A stretch of 60,831 nt of DNA, from assembly GCA_009926935.1 (NCBI GenBank), contig RFNZ01000012.1, forward strand, positions 1 to 60,831, read 5' to 3'. Source of the DNA: Pseudomonadota bacterium. GTDB taxonomy: Bacteria; Pseudomonadota; Alphaproteobacteria; Micavibrionales; UBA1664. The notes under the pieces were generated by a model. The model was given only the letters and a program-made list of their open reading frames with translations, did no database searches and was not told the DNA's origin. Within the stretch, counting starts at the first letter, position 1, and each line of letters begins with the position of its first letter. The position numbers were made by a program, and so were the translations under genes. Below, piece by piece: positions 26,914 through 35,104 of this stretch.

Positions 26914-28014
26914 TTACGTTAAAAAACTTTCAGCTATACTTTTAAACAGAATATGTCCGTGGGAAGGGCGACTATCCCTCACGCGAGGAAGCATAATAGA
27001 AATAGGAATTCGATAGTCATTAATTCCAGCCATATCACCATAAACAAGAAGCACAGAATCTGGTTCCCCATCTTTTCCCTTAGCTGCTTCTAAGGCTTTA
27101 TCTATAGAATCTTTAAACCCTTTATCAGCAGCAAAATTGACAGTACACACCACAAAACTGTGATAGTAAGATTTTATCTTTCCTACGACCCAATGAGTAA
27201 AATTAGGTGGATTAGATCTTTGTATCGTTTCAAAAGAAAATGACGTTAAGTCCATGAATTCTAAAAGCATTAAATCACCAAAAACACGTGCTATTTCACG
27301 ACGACTTTCGGAGTTTTGAGTCATTCCAACTGTAGTATGCGGCATTTTTAAACAATCCAAATACTTATGCATTGCTTGCATAAAGAAACCATCTTCAAAA
27401 TTATTTATTTTCAACTTTTGCAAAGAGATTGAGAAGTATTGATGAGCCAAAAGAACAAGCTCTTGATATCCTTTCTGCTTTGACATCATTTTATAAGGAA
27501 AAAAATTTATAAATTGATCAATAATAAAAAGCATATCAATCATAGAACCACTAAAATCAGCTACTATTCTAATAAGCCCCTCTGGTATGTTTAGATAAAT
27601 CTCTTTGCTGCTCCAATGATCCGTATTAATTGGCAAAATGCCACATTCATCAGAAACAACTGATAAATAAACTAATTTCTTCATATCTGAATACTTACAT
27701 TCGATCTTATCGCCAAAACGATTAGTACCCCTAAAATTTAGGTTTGGTAAATCTCGATTCCATCTATTTTTATACTTCAGAGCTTCTTTAAGATTTTTTT
27801 CAATCTTGGCTCTTAACGACGCCTTTCCGCTTTTCATATAAAACAGCATTGCGAAATCATCATTAACCCAAGCCAAATCAGCCGCCTCTTGCTCTAGCTT
27901 AAGGTCTTTGCCAACTTTCAATTTTTCTGGCAGATACAAAAAGGGCGATCCAAAAGATTTGGACATCAATAGTTCCAAAATACTCTCTTGTTCGCTTTGT
28001 AAATCTAATTTCAT
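26914..28014 (-). CDS. Orphan AT-rich hypothetical protein, 366 residues
   Basis: I do not recognise this protein. Its base composition is visibly richer in A and T than its neighbours, and its codon choice (AAA, TTT, ATA) is unlike theirs, which suggests transfer. No signal peptide is present; a hydrophobic stretch (MIDMLFIIDQFINFF, about 158-172) may be buried. The N-terminus, E-A-A-D-L-A-W-V-N-D-D then FYMKSG around residues 43-63, vaguely recalls a PD-(D/E)xK nuclease core, but the ExK glutamate is not there. Candidate role: nuclease-like or defence-related cargo, low certainty. It lies between the MFS 3' end and a relic copy of the acyl-CoA dehydrogenase 3' end. Confidence 0.7.
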   Translation of the reverse strand: MKLDLQSEQESILELLMSKSFGSPFLYLPEKLKVGKDLKLEQEAADLAWVNDDFAMLFYMKSGKASLRAKIEKNLKEALKYKNRWNRDLPNLNFRGTNRFGDKIECKYSDMKKLVYLSVVSDECGILPINTDHWSSKEIYLNIPEGLIRIVADFSGSMIDMLFIIDQFINFFPYKMMSKQKGYQELVLLAHQYFSISLQKLKINNFEDGFFMQAMHKYLDCLKMPHTTVGMTQNSESRREIARVFGDLMLLEFMDLTSFSFETIQRSNPPNFTHWVVGKIKSYYHSFVVCTVNFAADKGFKDSIDKALEAAKGKDGEPDSVLLVYGDMAGINDYRIPISIMLPRVRDSRPSHGHILFKSIAESFLT

Positions 28015-28049
28015 GTAAGCGTCTTACTATAAAAAAAACTCCACTGAAA

Positions 28050-28115
28050 TTAAAACCCAGCCGCTTGCAGCTCCATAAGCGGGGCTTTGCCCGCCATGAT
28101 CATCCGGAACCGGCT
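28050..28115 (-). pseudogene. Relic copy of the 3' end of the acyl-CoA dehydrogenase gene
   Basis: The 66 bases match 29120-29185, the last codons of the intact gene. The first 41 are identical and only about five differences occur in the rest, most of them silent or conservative. It would encode a C-terminus ending FRMIMAGKAPLMELQAAGF and a stop, then similarity ends abruptly. It is a diverged second copy, not a complete gene. Confidence 0.9.
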
Positions 28116-28119
28116 ACAT

Positions 28120-28153
28120 AGCCTTCACCCAAATTGATCACATTAAAAGTTAG
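28120..28153 (+). pseudogene. Relic copy of the 3' end of the MFS transporter gene
   Basis: AGCC-TCACCCAAAT-GAT matches 26821-26839 with two changes, then an in-frame 24-base (8-codon) gap relative to the intact gene, then AAAGTTA-like identity to the stop. It encodes AFTQIDHIKS and a stop, compared with the intact ALTQIDETFSKDLDHIES. The in-frame gap suggests an allele from a related genome rather than random decay. It starts 4 bases after the dehydrogenase relic. Confidence 0.8.
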
Positions 28154-29085
28154 AGTTTAACCGTTGCTAACTGGCCTTTAACCTGAGTAACCGCGTGGCG
28201 GTGTAAGTCAAAACCAAAATAATCTGCTTCCGACGACAGAAACTGTGAAAATTCTTGCCCAGTTTGTTTAATCTTCGCATGATCAAGCAATCTAAAAGCC
28301 CCTAAAATATCTTCTAGCGATGCCCCTGAGCCACTGTCAAACAATACGCCAAGGGCACGCTCTTTTTGCTGAGTGCTCATTCCCTTAAAAACTTTATAGA
28401 TTTTCAAAGACATTACACAGGCAAACGCATGTCGGTGGGCTGTAAATACCGTGCCATCTTCATCCCGGTTATCGGGACGGGTTTTTTGAGCCAGCTGATC
28501 GGCCATATATAGCTGTCTTCCCAAAACAGCATATTCTTGAAGCCGATGAATCCGAACTGCATTAGACAACTCAGGATGTTTTGTAAGCATCAAATCATAG
28601 GCTACCTCTTGTAAAAAATAAGCCTGCAACTCAGCTACATTTTTAGAAGCCGAACCTTGATGATCAGCAACCAGATGCCCTGTTTCATGAGCTAGATAAA
28701 TCGGATCATCCAAAGTTCCTTCAAAGTGAAAATTAATTCCATTCTCGTCACAATGTCCTCCGCTGCGCCCAAAAAAAGGATGATCCTGCGGGAGGTGTCG
28801 CAACGGCTTTTCACGGAGTATGCTATCTAGTTGTTCACGTCTTCCCTTTCCGCCAATATGTTCCCAGACGTCCTTTGAAAACTGGATAGAATCATTCTGA
28901 GGCCATAAACTGGCGGCCACGAGCACATCACGATGATCCTTGATTACCTTTTGATCAAAAAAAGGAAGCGCAGGAAGAACACCTTCAAGAAAAGGCTCCA
29001 TGACTGAATCCGGAATTAGCGTTTTGGTCGGGTCACCTTGTCCCTCCCAATACGCATAGCTAAGCCTGCGGTAATTTTTCCACAT
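28150..29085 (-). CDS. Putative zinc metallopeptidase (HETGH), 311 residues
   Basis: A protein of unrecognised family with a HExxH zinc-protease motif (H133-E134-T-G-H137 in IYLAHETGHLVADH). A candidate third ligand is Glu152 or Glu160 (AELQAYFLQE), a gluzincin-like spacing resembling family M3. No signal peptide is visible, so export would need another route or it acts inside the cell. The 3' end overlaps the MFS relic. It sits in the accessory island upstream of the acyl-CoA dehydrogenase stop. The protease assignment rests on the motif alone. Confidence 0.65.
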   Translation of the reverse strand: MWKNYRRLSYAYWEGQGDPTKTLIPDSVMEPFLEGVLPALPFFDQKVIKDHRDVLVAASLWPQNDSIQFSKDVWEHIGGKGRREQLDSILREKPLRHLPQDHPFFGRSGGHCDENGINFHFEGTLDDPIYLAHETGHLVADHQGSASKNVAELQAYFLQEVAYDLMLTKHPELSNAVRIHRLQEYAVLGRQLYMADQLAQKTRPDNRDEDGTVFTAHRHAFACVMSLKIYKVFKGMSTQQKERALGVLFDSGSGASLEDILGAFRLLDHAKIKQTGQEFSQFLSSEADYFGFDLHRHAVTQVKGQLATVKL

Positions 29086-29119
29086 ATCAGAAACTTACAC
29101 AAAAATAGATAAGAAAGGC

Positions 29120-30913
29120 TTAAAACCCAGCCGCTTGCAGCTCCATAAGCGGGGCTTTGCCTGCCATCACCATCCTGAAACGGCTCTCGTACTCAGGTAG
29201 CATACGCGTCATGTAAAACCGCGCGGTCGCAAGTTTGCTCTCGTAAAAATCTTTACGGCTTGGCTCTGTCTCACATTTTTCTAAAGCAACTTTTGCAATG
29301 CGCGCCCAGCAAAACGCAAGCGCGGTCAGGGCAAACATCCGCAAATAATCACTTGATGCAGCACCTGCCTCTAGCGGGTCTTTGAGGCCTTTTTGCGCAA
29401 TTGTCGCTGTCGCCTGCTGCAATTTTGCAACGGCCTTCGTCAGCGGCAATACAAATTCGGCCATCGCGTCATTGTCCATCTCGGCCTCGATAAAAGTCGA
29501 TACAGGGTGGAAGAAACGGCGAAGGAGCCGCCCGTAACTCTGCCCCATTTTCCGGCCCACAAGGTCAAGCGCCTGAATGCCGTTCGTGCCCTCGTAAATC
29601 TCGGCAATCCGTGCATCCCGCGCATATTGCTCGACGCCCGTATCCCAAATATAGCCCATCCCGCCATGCACCTGCATCGCAAGGTTCGCAACCGCCGTCC
29701 CCATATCGGTCTGGTAGGCTTTGATAATCGGCGTCATGAGCGCAACAAAATCATCGGCCTCCTGCCGCTCGGCCTCCGTCGGTGCTTTATCGGCAATATC
29801 AAGTGAGAGACCGACGAGGTAGGACAGCATCCGCGATCCCTCACAAAAAGCCTTCCCCGTCAGCAACATGCGCCGCACATCAGGGTGTACGATAATCGGG
29901 TCAGCTGGTTTGGATGGCTCTTTCACACCGTCCAGCGAGCGCATTTGCAAACGGTCTTTGGCGTAGGCAACCGCATTTTGTTGCGCGACTTCGGCAATCC
30001 CAAGCCCCTGCATCGCAACGCCCAAACGCGCATTGTTCATCATCGCAAACATGGCGCGAAGGCCCTTATGCGGCTCACCAACAAGCCAGCCTTTTGCGTT
30101 TTCATAGACCATCACGCACGTGGCCGACGCCTTAATACCCATTTTGTGTTCAATCGATGCACACTGCGCCCCATTCCGTGCGCCCAAACTGCCATCCGCA
30201 TTCACCAAAAACTTCGGCACCACAAAAAGCGAGATGCCTTTCACGCCCTCCGGCGCATCAGGCAACCGCGCCAAAACCAAATGCACAATGTTTGATGTAA
30301 GGTCATGCTCACCGGCCGAGATATAAATCTTCTGCCCCGTAATCGCATAAGAACCATCCCCGTTATCCGCGGCCTTGGTTTTGATAAGCCCTAAATCCGT
30401 GCCGCAATGCGGCTCCGTCAGGTTCATCGTGCCCGACCATTCGCCAGATACCAGCTTCGGCAGATACATCGCCTTTTGCTCGTCCGTTCCAAATTGATGG
30501 ATCGCCTCATAAGCACCAAGACTGAGGCCGGGATACATCCCGAACGACATATTCGCGGAGCAAATCATCTCCTGAAAAACACAGTTCAAAACATGCGGCA
30601 TACCCATGCCGCCGTAAGCGGGATCGCACGCAAGCCCCGTCCACCCGCCTTCAATAAAGGTTTTATAGGCTTCCTTAAAACCTTTGGGCGTGGTCACGGT
30701 GCCGTCTTTATAAACACAGCCTTCTTTATCGCCCGATTGATTGATGGGGAAGAGCACCTCCTGGCAAACAGTCGCAGCCCCCTCCAGAATGGCATCGACC
30801 GTCTCCGGCGTCGCTTCCTCATACCCCGGCAGTTGTGAAAGCGTGTCATGCACTTTCAAGACGTCGTTCAGGATAAAACGGATATTATCAAGCGGGGCTG
30901 TGTAGCTGGGCAT
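29120..30913 (-). CDS. Acyl-CoA dehydrogenase, DmdC-like long form
   Basis: A 597-residue flavoprotein that would oxidise an acyl-CoA to the enoyl-CoA. It has the acyl-CoA dehydrogenase N, middle (MNLTEPHCGTDLGLIKTKA) and C-terminal (FCEGSRMLSYLVGL, MQVHGGMGYIWDTGVEQYARDARIAEIYEGTNGIQALDLVGRK is split here by reading) domains. It also has the extra C-terminal extension of the DmdC/methylthiopropionyl-CoA dehydrogenase-like class, which makes it about 200 residues longer than ordinary family members. GGAG lies 8 bases before the ATG. Chain specificity is unknown. A diverged copy of its 3' end is at 28050-28115. Confidence 0.92.
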   Translation of the reverse strand: MPSYTAPLDNIRFILNDVLKVHDTLSQLPGYEEATPETVDAILEGAATVCQEVLFPINQSGDKEGCVYKDGTVTTPKGFKEAYKTFIEGGWTGLACDPAYGGMGMPHVLNCVFQEMICSANMSFGMYPGLSLGAYEAIHQFGTDEQKAMYLPKLVSGEWSGTMNLTEPHCGTDLGLIKTKAADNGDGSYAITGQKIYISAGEHDLTSNIVHLVLARLPDAPEGVKGISLFVVPKFLVNADGSLGARNGAQCASIEHKMGIKASATCVMVYENAKGWLVGEPHKGLRAMFAMMNNARLGVAMQGLGIAEVAQQNAVAYAKDRLQMRSLDGVKEPSKPADPIIVHPDVRRMLLTGKAFCEGSRMLSYLVGLSLDIADKAPTEAERQEADDFVALMTPIIKAYQTDMGTAVANLAMQVHGGMGYIWDTGVEQYARDARIAEIYEGTNGIQALDLVGRKMGQSYGRLLRRFFHPVSTFIEAEMDNDAMAEFVLPLTKAVAKLQQATATIAQKGLKDPLEAGAASSDYLRMFALTALAFCWARIAKVALEKCETEPSRKDFYESKLATARFYMTRMLPEYESRFRMVMAGKAPLMELQAAGF

Positions 30914-30970
30914 CAGACGGTCTCCGAAGCAAGTTCAGCTACCATTTTAACAGAAGAAATCTGAAAGATA

Positions 30971-31279
30971 TTAGTGTTTTTTGGTAGGGTCTCGGTCAGC
31001 GTCATGCACCTGAAACCGGATCTCGTCCAAAAGCCGTTCGCGCTTGTACGGATTATTATCAATATCGCTTTTTATCTGTTTTTTGAGATCATCCAGCTTG
31101 ATCTTGCGTACAATCTCTTGAAGCTGCTCTTCACCGATTTCGGCTCGTAACTCACGCATTTGTGCCAGTACTTGCTGGGTTTTAGCCTCTTTCGTGGTCA
31201 TAGGCTTCGTAGGCTCCGCCTTTTTGGCTTCATTTTTCTTATTTTTTTTGTCTTTGTCTTTACCGCCAAAAAACCACAT
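30971..31279 (-). CDS. Charged small protein, 102 residues
   Basis: A protein very rich in Lys and Glu. After a short hydrophobic start (MWFFGGKD) comes a lysine-rich linker (KKNKKNEAKKAEPTKP), then a predicted helical region (QVLAQMRELRAEIGEEQLQEIVRKIKLDDLKKQIKSDIDNN). The C-terminal 45 residues look like a small coiled-coil module. No domain was recognised, and the function is unknown. It lies on the minus strand between the HEIVH-containing gene and the dehydrogenase and may be cotranscribed with either. Confidence 0.75.
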   Translation of the reverse strand: MWFFGGKDKDKKNKKNEAKKAEPTKPMTTKEAKTQQVLAQMRELRAEIGEEQLQEIVRKIKLDDLKKQIKSDIDNNPYKRERLLDEIRFQVHDADRDPTKKH

Positions 31280-31318
31280 GGAATGCGCCCTTGTTACGAA
31301 ACCAGTTTACAGCAGAAA

Positions 31319-32368
31319 TCAGGCAATCGCCAAGGATTTAGCGACGGGGGGCGCATCACTGATAGTTGCTTTGCGGGGGCCACCCCTTGAAAGCGCTAGA
31401 AAACTTTCTGGCGTGAGGCCACAGGCAGCCAAAGCATCTTCAAAATGCGGCAAATCTTTTTCAAGCGGGATACGGAATTTTTCGCAGATACGGATTAAAT
31501 GGACTGCATCCTTTGCAGATAAATCCGACAAAGGCACAACACGCAAAATCGGCCCGAAAGAACGCCCCATAGCCGTATGATGGTGTGGCTCAAGTTTTAC
31601 AAATGTCGGACGTATTCCTGATTTTTCAAGGAAGGCCAGCATATGTTCGTACTGCCAAAGCGCATAGCTCCGATAATACCCTCTGAAGTTTGTCGGTTCG
31701 TTTGTTTGATATCGAAAACTCCCTTCGCGCTCCATAGCCTGGGCCGCAACAGCATTTAGTGTTTCTTCGAGGTTAAGGCTACGTGCTCTAACTTCATCAA
31801 AAATGTCAGCCGAAACGGGATCCCACTGCGAAAAATCTCGAAATCCAGGATGATTTTTTGCCGCTAGTGATGATAACCAGCCTTGCTTGGCAATAGCGTC
31901 CTGCTCAGTTCGCTCAGCCATGCGTAGCCAATCCCAAGGGCTCATCACAATCTGTGTTGCACCATTATACGGGCTTGCGTGAAGCGCCGCGCAATGGTTC
32001 CACGCACAGGCATGAACAATCTCATGATGCCTGGATATAGCCATCCCCTCATAACGCCGGGGCACGCCAAAGTTATGCGTGTGATAAAAAATAGTATTAA
32101 CGACACTTGGGGTCCCCGGACCTTTAAAAGGGGTATAACAAGCAAAAAAATACGGGTCGCCTGCGGCAGTATGCTCACCACACCCAGTGGAAACAAAACG
32201 GTCAAATGCCTCTTGGCCAATCGGCCCATAAACAGGATCGGATAAAGATTTCAGCAGAGCATCGGAGTAGGCAATAAAATCGCGTAGCCTCTGCCCGCAA
32301 TTGCCTGAACCATTAGATAGTGAACCAAAAGTACCGTGCATACACACTCGTTGTTCTATCCTGAGCAT
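31319..32368 (-). CDS. Putative metallopeptidase-like protein with HEIVH motif, 349 residues
   Basis: An unrecognised protein with R-H-H-E-I-V-H (H115-E116-x-x-H119), a HExxH-type zinc site. A downstream acidic candidate is AERTEQDAIAKQ, about residues 151-162. It has a conserved-looking aromatic region (NFRGYYRSYALWQYEHML) and no signal peptide in this frame. The start is uncertain. An ATG at 32368 gives 349 residues, and GTG at 32347 or ATG at 32344 are equally possible because no strong ribosome site is seen. It lies downstream of znuB on the same strand. The peptidase call rests on the motif only. Confidence 0.6.
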   Translation of the reverse strand: MLRIEQRVCMHGTFGSLSNGSGNCGQRLRDFIAYSDALLKSLSDPVYGPIGQEAFDRFVSTGCGEHTAAGDPYFFACYTPFKGPGTPSVVNTIFYHTHNFGVPRRYEGMAISRHHEIVHACAWNHCAALHASPYNGATQIVMSPWDWLRMAERTEQDAIAKQGWLSSLAAKNHPGFRDFSQWDPVSADIFDEVRARSLNLEETLNAVAAQAMEREGSFRYQTNEPTNFRGYYRSYALWQYEHMLAFLEKSGIRPTFVKLEPHHHTAMGRSFGPILRVVPLSDLSAKDAVHLIRICEKFRIPLEKDLPHFEDALAACGLTPESFLALSRGGPRKATISDAPPVAKSLAIA

Positions 32369-32464
32369 GCGGCTGTACCAGCCAAAAGCGCAGCAATAAA
32401 ACTCTATTTATACACATGGAAACGCTATTTTTATTGTGCAGCGCAACGCATAAAGTGCCTAACT

Positions 32465-33322
32465 TTATGATCTCAGAAGATACGAGCGAACGCTCCCGTG
32501 CCTTCCAATCACGATGGAAGCAATACAAAAAGCCCCGACAACAAGCACAACAGATGGCCCCGCAGGTAACCCCGCATGGTACGAGATTAAAAGGCCGCTT
32601 ACCGATGACAGGGCTGCAATTGCGAGTGAAACAAGGATTCCCGTATCCACCCGACACGTCCAGAATCTGGCCGCTATGGCAGGCAAAACCATAAGCCCAA
32701 GCGACATAAGCGTGCCAAGCACCTGAAAGGAAGCCACAAGGTTAAGGACGACAAGTACAAAAAAAATCATCCCGTGCACATTTCGCCCGCCGCCTGATGC
32801 ACGCATAAAATCTGTATCAAGGCATTCAATCACAAAGCCTCGATAAAAAAGGCACACCGCCACAACGGAAAAACAGGCGACCCCTGCCGCCAGAAGCAGC
32901 GATCCGTCACCAAGCGCCAGGATGTTACCAAACAAAATATGGATCAAATCGATATTGGTGCCTGATCTGGAAATCATGACAACCCCAAAAGCAAGGCACA
33001 CAAGGTAAATCAGCGTAAAGCTTGAGTCTTCCTTAAGTGTAGTGATACGTGTGAGCGTAAAGGCCGCAAGCGCTACCAGCAGGCCCGTGGCAAGCGCCGC
33101 TACGGTCATCGGCAGTACTGAAAGGCCAAAAAACAGAAAAGCAAGGGTAACGCCAGGTAATATCGCATGCGACATGGCATCACCCAGTAAGGCCATGTGC
33201 CGTAAATTCATAAAAAAACCAAGCGGCGCTCCACCTATGGATACAATAAGGCAGGCAGCAAGCGCCCGTTTCATAAACGCATAATCCGCAAAAGGCAGAA
33301 CAATGAGCTCAGAGATGGTCAT
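32465..33322 (-). CDS. znuB: Zinc ABC transporter permease ZnuB
   Basis: A 285-residue inner-membrane permease of the ABC-3 metal family with about eight hydrophobic segments. The DAMSHAILPGVTLAFLF segment is typical of the family. The ATG at 33322 overlaps the end of znuC by 14 bases. A longer frame upstream of it lies inside znuC and is a shadow. It works with ZnuC and ZnuA to import zinc. Specificity is inferred from the histidine-rich ZnuA and the linked Zur. Confidence 0.92.
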   Translation of the reverse strand: MTISELIVLPFADYAFMKRALAACLIVSIGGAPLGFFMNLRHMALLGDAMSHAILPGVTLAFLFFGLSVLPMTVAALATGLLVALAAFTLTRITTLKEDSSFTLIYLVCLAFGVVMISRSGTNIDLIHILFGNILALGDGSLLLAAGVACFSVVAVCLFYRGFVIECLDTDFMRASGGGRNVHGMIFFVLVVLNLVASFQVLGTLMSLGLMVLPAIAARFWTCRVDTGILVSLAIAALSSVSGLLISYHAGLPAGPSVVLVVGAFCIASIVIGRHGSVRSYLLRS

Positions 33323-34064
33323 GGGTATGCAACACTTGTTGAGGTTCATAACCTGTCTGTAGCTCAGCCATATCGAGATCATACGAGAGCAGTTTTTGTT
33401 CAAACATGGTATGGGTATGCCCTCGGCCCATGCATTTTCCAGCAAGGACGAATGACTCCGGGAAATACTTTCTGATCAATAGCAAATCATGCAATACACA
33501 GACAATCGTCCGGCCTTGCTTGTGCCACTCCAGAATGATGCTGATGAGTTTTGCGGTCGTATCACCGTCAATGGCTGTGAACGGCTCATCCAGCAAAAGG
33601 ATTTTTGCATCCTGCAAAATCAGCCTGGCAAATAACAACCTCTGAAATTGCCCGCCAGATAACGCGGCAAGCGCACGCCCCTCAAAACCGGATAGGCCAA
33701 CGGCATCAAGTGCCTCTCGCGCCCGGTTTACACAGATACCGCCAATACCAAGCCGCTCACCAAACTGGGGCCAATAGCCAGTACAGACGGCTTCAAGGAC
33801 GGAAATTGGCATATCCCGTCTTAAGCTTGATGCCTGAGGCAGATACGCAACACGCCCTACAAAACATGGATCAACGATAATCTGTCCGCTAGTAGGTTTT
33901 AAAACACCGGCCATCGCCTTTAAAAGTGTACTTTTGCCGGCACCATTAGGGCCCGCAACCGCAGTAAGCGACCCCTCGATAAACGTGGCCGATACATCCT
34001 GAACAGCGTCAACGCGCCCATAACGCACGGAAACGTCTTGCAAAGTAATGGCTGCATGGCTCAC
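33309..34064 (-). CDS. znuC: Zinc ABC transporter ATP-binding protein ZnuC
   Basis: A 251-residue ATPase. The Walker A is GPNGAGKST, the signature region LSGGQFQRLLFARLI, and the Walker B KILLLDEPFTAID. I used the GTG at 34064, which follows GGCGGTGA. An ATG at 34106 would add 14 residues with no ribosome site. Its promoter must lie in the gap shared with znuA, where the Zur box is centred 133 bases from this start. Confidence 0.92.
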   Translation of the reverse strand: MSHAAITLQDVSVRYGRVDAVQDVSATFIEGSLTAVAGPNGAGKSTLLKAMAGVLKPTSGQIIVDPCFVGRVAYLPQASSLRRDMPISVLEAVCTGYWPQFGERLGIGGICVNRAREALDAVGLSGFEGRALAALSGGQFQRLLFARLILQDAKILLLDEPFTAIDGDTTAKLISIILEWHKQGRTIVCVLHDLLLIRKYFPESFVLAGKCMGRGHTHTMFEQKLLSYDLDMAELQTGYEPQQVLHTHDHL

Positions 34065-34181
34065 GGCATCACCGCCCAGAATGTCAAAAGAACGACGATC
34101 CCGCATAGAAAACCCGCAACCGCGAGCCGTTTCATTTGGCTTAAGAAAAACATGCCATACCCTAAGCGGAAGCCGAGTAGA

Positions 34182-34210
34182 TTGACAAGAGTTATATTAT
34201 AACATATCGC
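34182..34210 (+). promoter_or_regulatory. Candidate znuA promoter overlapping the Zur box
   Basis: TTGACA (34182-34187) is a perfect -35 hexamer. A weak -10 (TATCGC, 34205-34210) lies 17 bases on, 6 bases before the znuA ATG. The whole spacer is occupied by the Zur palindrome, so Zur binding would block polymerase directly. Confidence 0.45.
34191..34203. promoter_or_regulatory. Zur operator
   Basis: GTTATATTATAAC is a perfect 13-base palindrome (GTTATA-T-TATAAC), the core of the Zur box type found in proteobacteria. It is 14 bases before the znuA ATG and in the divergent gap with znuC, so one site could repress both arms of the zinc locus when zinc is replete. Confidence 0.8.
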
Positions 34211-34216
34211 TTTATC

Positions 34217-35104
34217 ATGAAAAAAATGTTGCTTATCGCTCTCTCGTTCCTTTTATCCCTGCCTGCCCATTCGGCGGATGCACCTTTAAAAGCCGTAGCC
34301 TCTTTCAGTATCATTGGTGACGTCGTCAAAATAATCGGTGGCGATGAAGTAGCCCTTACAACCATTATCGGCCCCGACACCGACGCACACGCTTTTGAGC
34401 CCACCCCTTCCGATGCAAAGTCACTCGCTGACGCCGATATCGTTTTTATAAACGGCCTCGGCTTTGAAGGCTGGATCGAAAGGCTTGCGGCAGAGAAAAA
34501 AATCACGGTCCTGTCAAAAGAGATCAAGGCTTTATCATCACATGACGATCACGGCCATGACCACGATCACAAAGGTTCTGACCCTCACGCATGGCAGGAT
34601 GTCAGCAATATGCGTAACTACGTTGCCAGTATTGCGGCAACATTAAGCAGCCTGAGACCAGCGAAATCACAGTACTTTGTAGATCGTGCTGCTCAATATG
34701 ATCTGGAACTCCAGAAGCTGGACCGCGATATCCATACCGCCATACAGTCGGTCCCTTCTGAAAAGCGTAAAATTATTACAAGTCACGATGCCTTCGGGTA
34801 TTTCGAAAATGCTTACGGCATAACGATAATTGCTGCAGAGGGCCTTGGCGCGCACGCGTCCCCTTCCGCATCCGGGGTAGCAAGACTGCTGGATCAGATA
34901 AAAAAAGAGCAGATAAAAACAGTCTTCCTTGAAAATCTATCAGACCCGAAACTCATTACCCGCATCGCAACGGATACCGGCGCAACGCTCGGCGGCACGT
35001 TGTATACGGACGCACTCTCCGCAGCAGGTGGTCCCGCTGATACCTATATTAAAATGATGCGGCATAACCTCAGCCTTATGCTCACGGCCATGGGCACAAA
35101 ATGA
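34217..35104 (+). CDS. znuA: Zinc ABC transporter substrate-binding protein ZnuA
   Basis: A 295-residue periplasmic zinc-binding protein with a signal peptide (MKKMLLIALSFLLSLPAHSADA). The cluster A-1 layout has metal-ligand His in DTDAHAFEP and DPHAWQDV, plus a His-rich loop HDDHGHDHDHKG between them, typical of zinc-specific members. LGAHASPSASGVA and the late FLENLSDPKL are also conserved. Its stop overlaps the zur start by 4 bases. Confidence 0.95.
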   Translation: MKKMLLIALSFLLSLPAHSADAPLKAVASFSIIGDVVKIIGGDEVALTTIIGPDTDAHAFEPTPSDAKSLADADIVFINGLGFEGWIERLAAEKKITVLSKEIKALSSHDDHGHDHDHKGSDPHAWQDVSNMRNYVASIAATLSSLRPAKSQYFVDRAAQYDLELQKLDRDIHTAIQSVPSEKRKIITSHDAFGYFENAYGITIIAAEGLGAHASPSASGVARLLDQIKKEQIKTVFLENLSDPKLITRIATDTGATLGGTLYTDALSAAGGPADTYIKMMRHNLSLMLTAMGTK

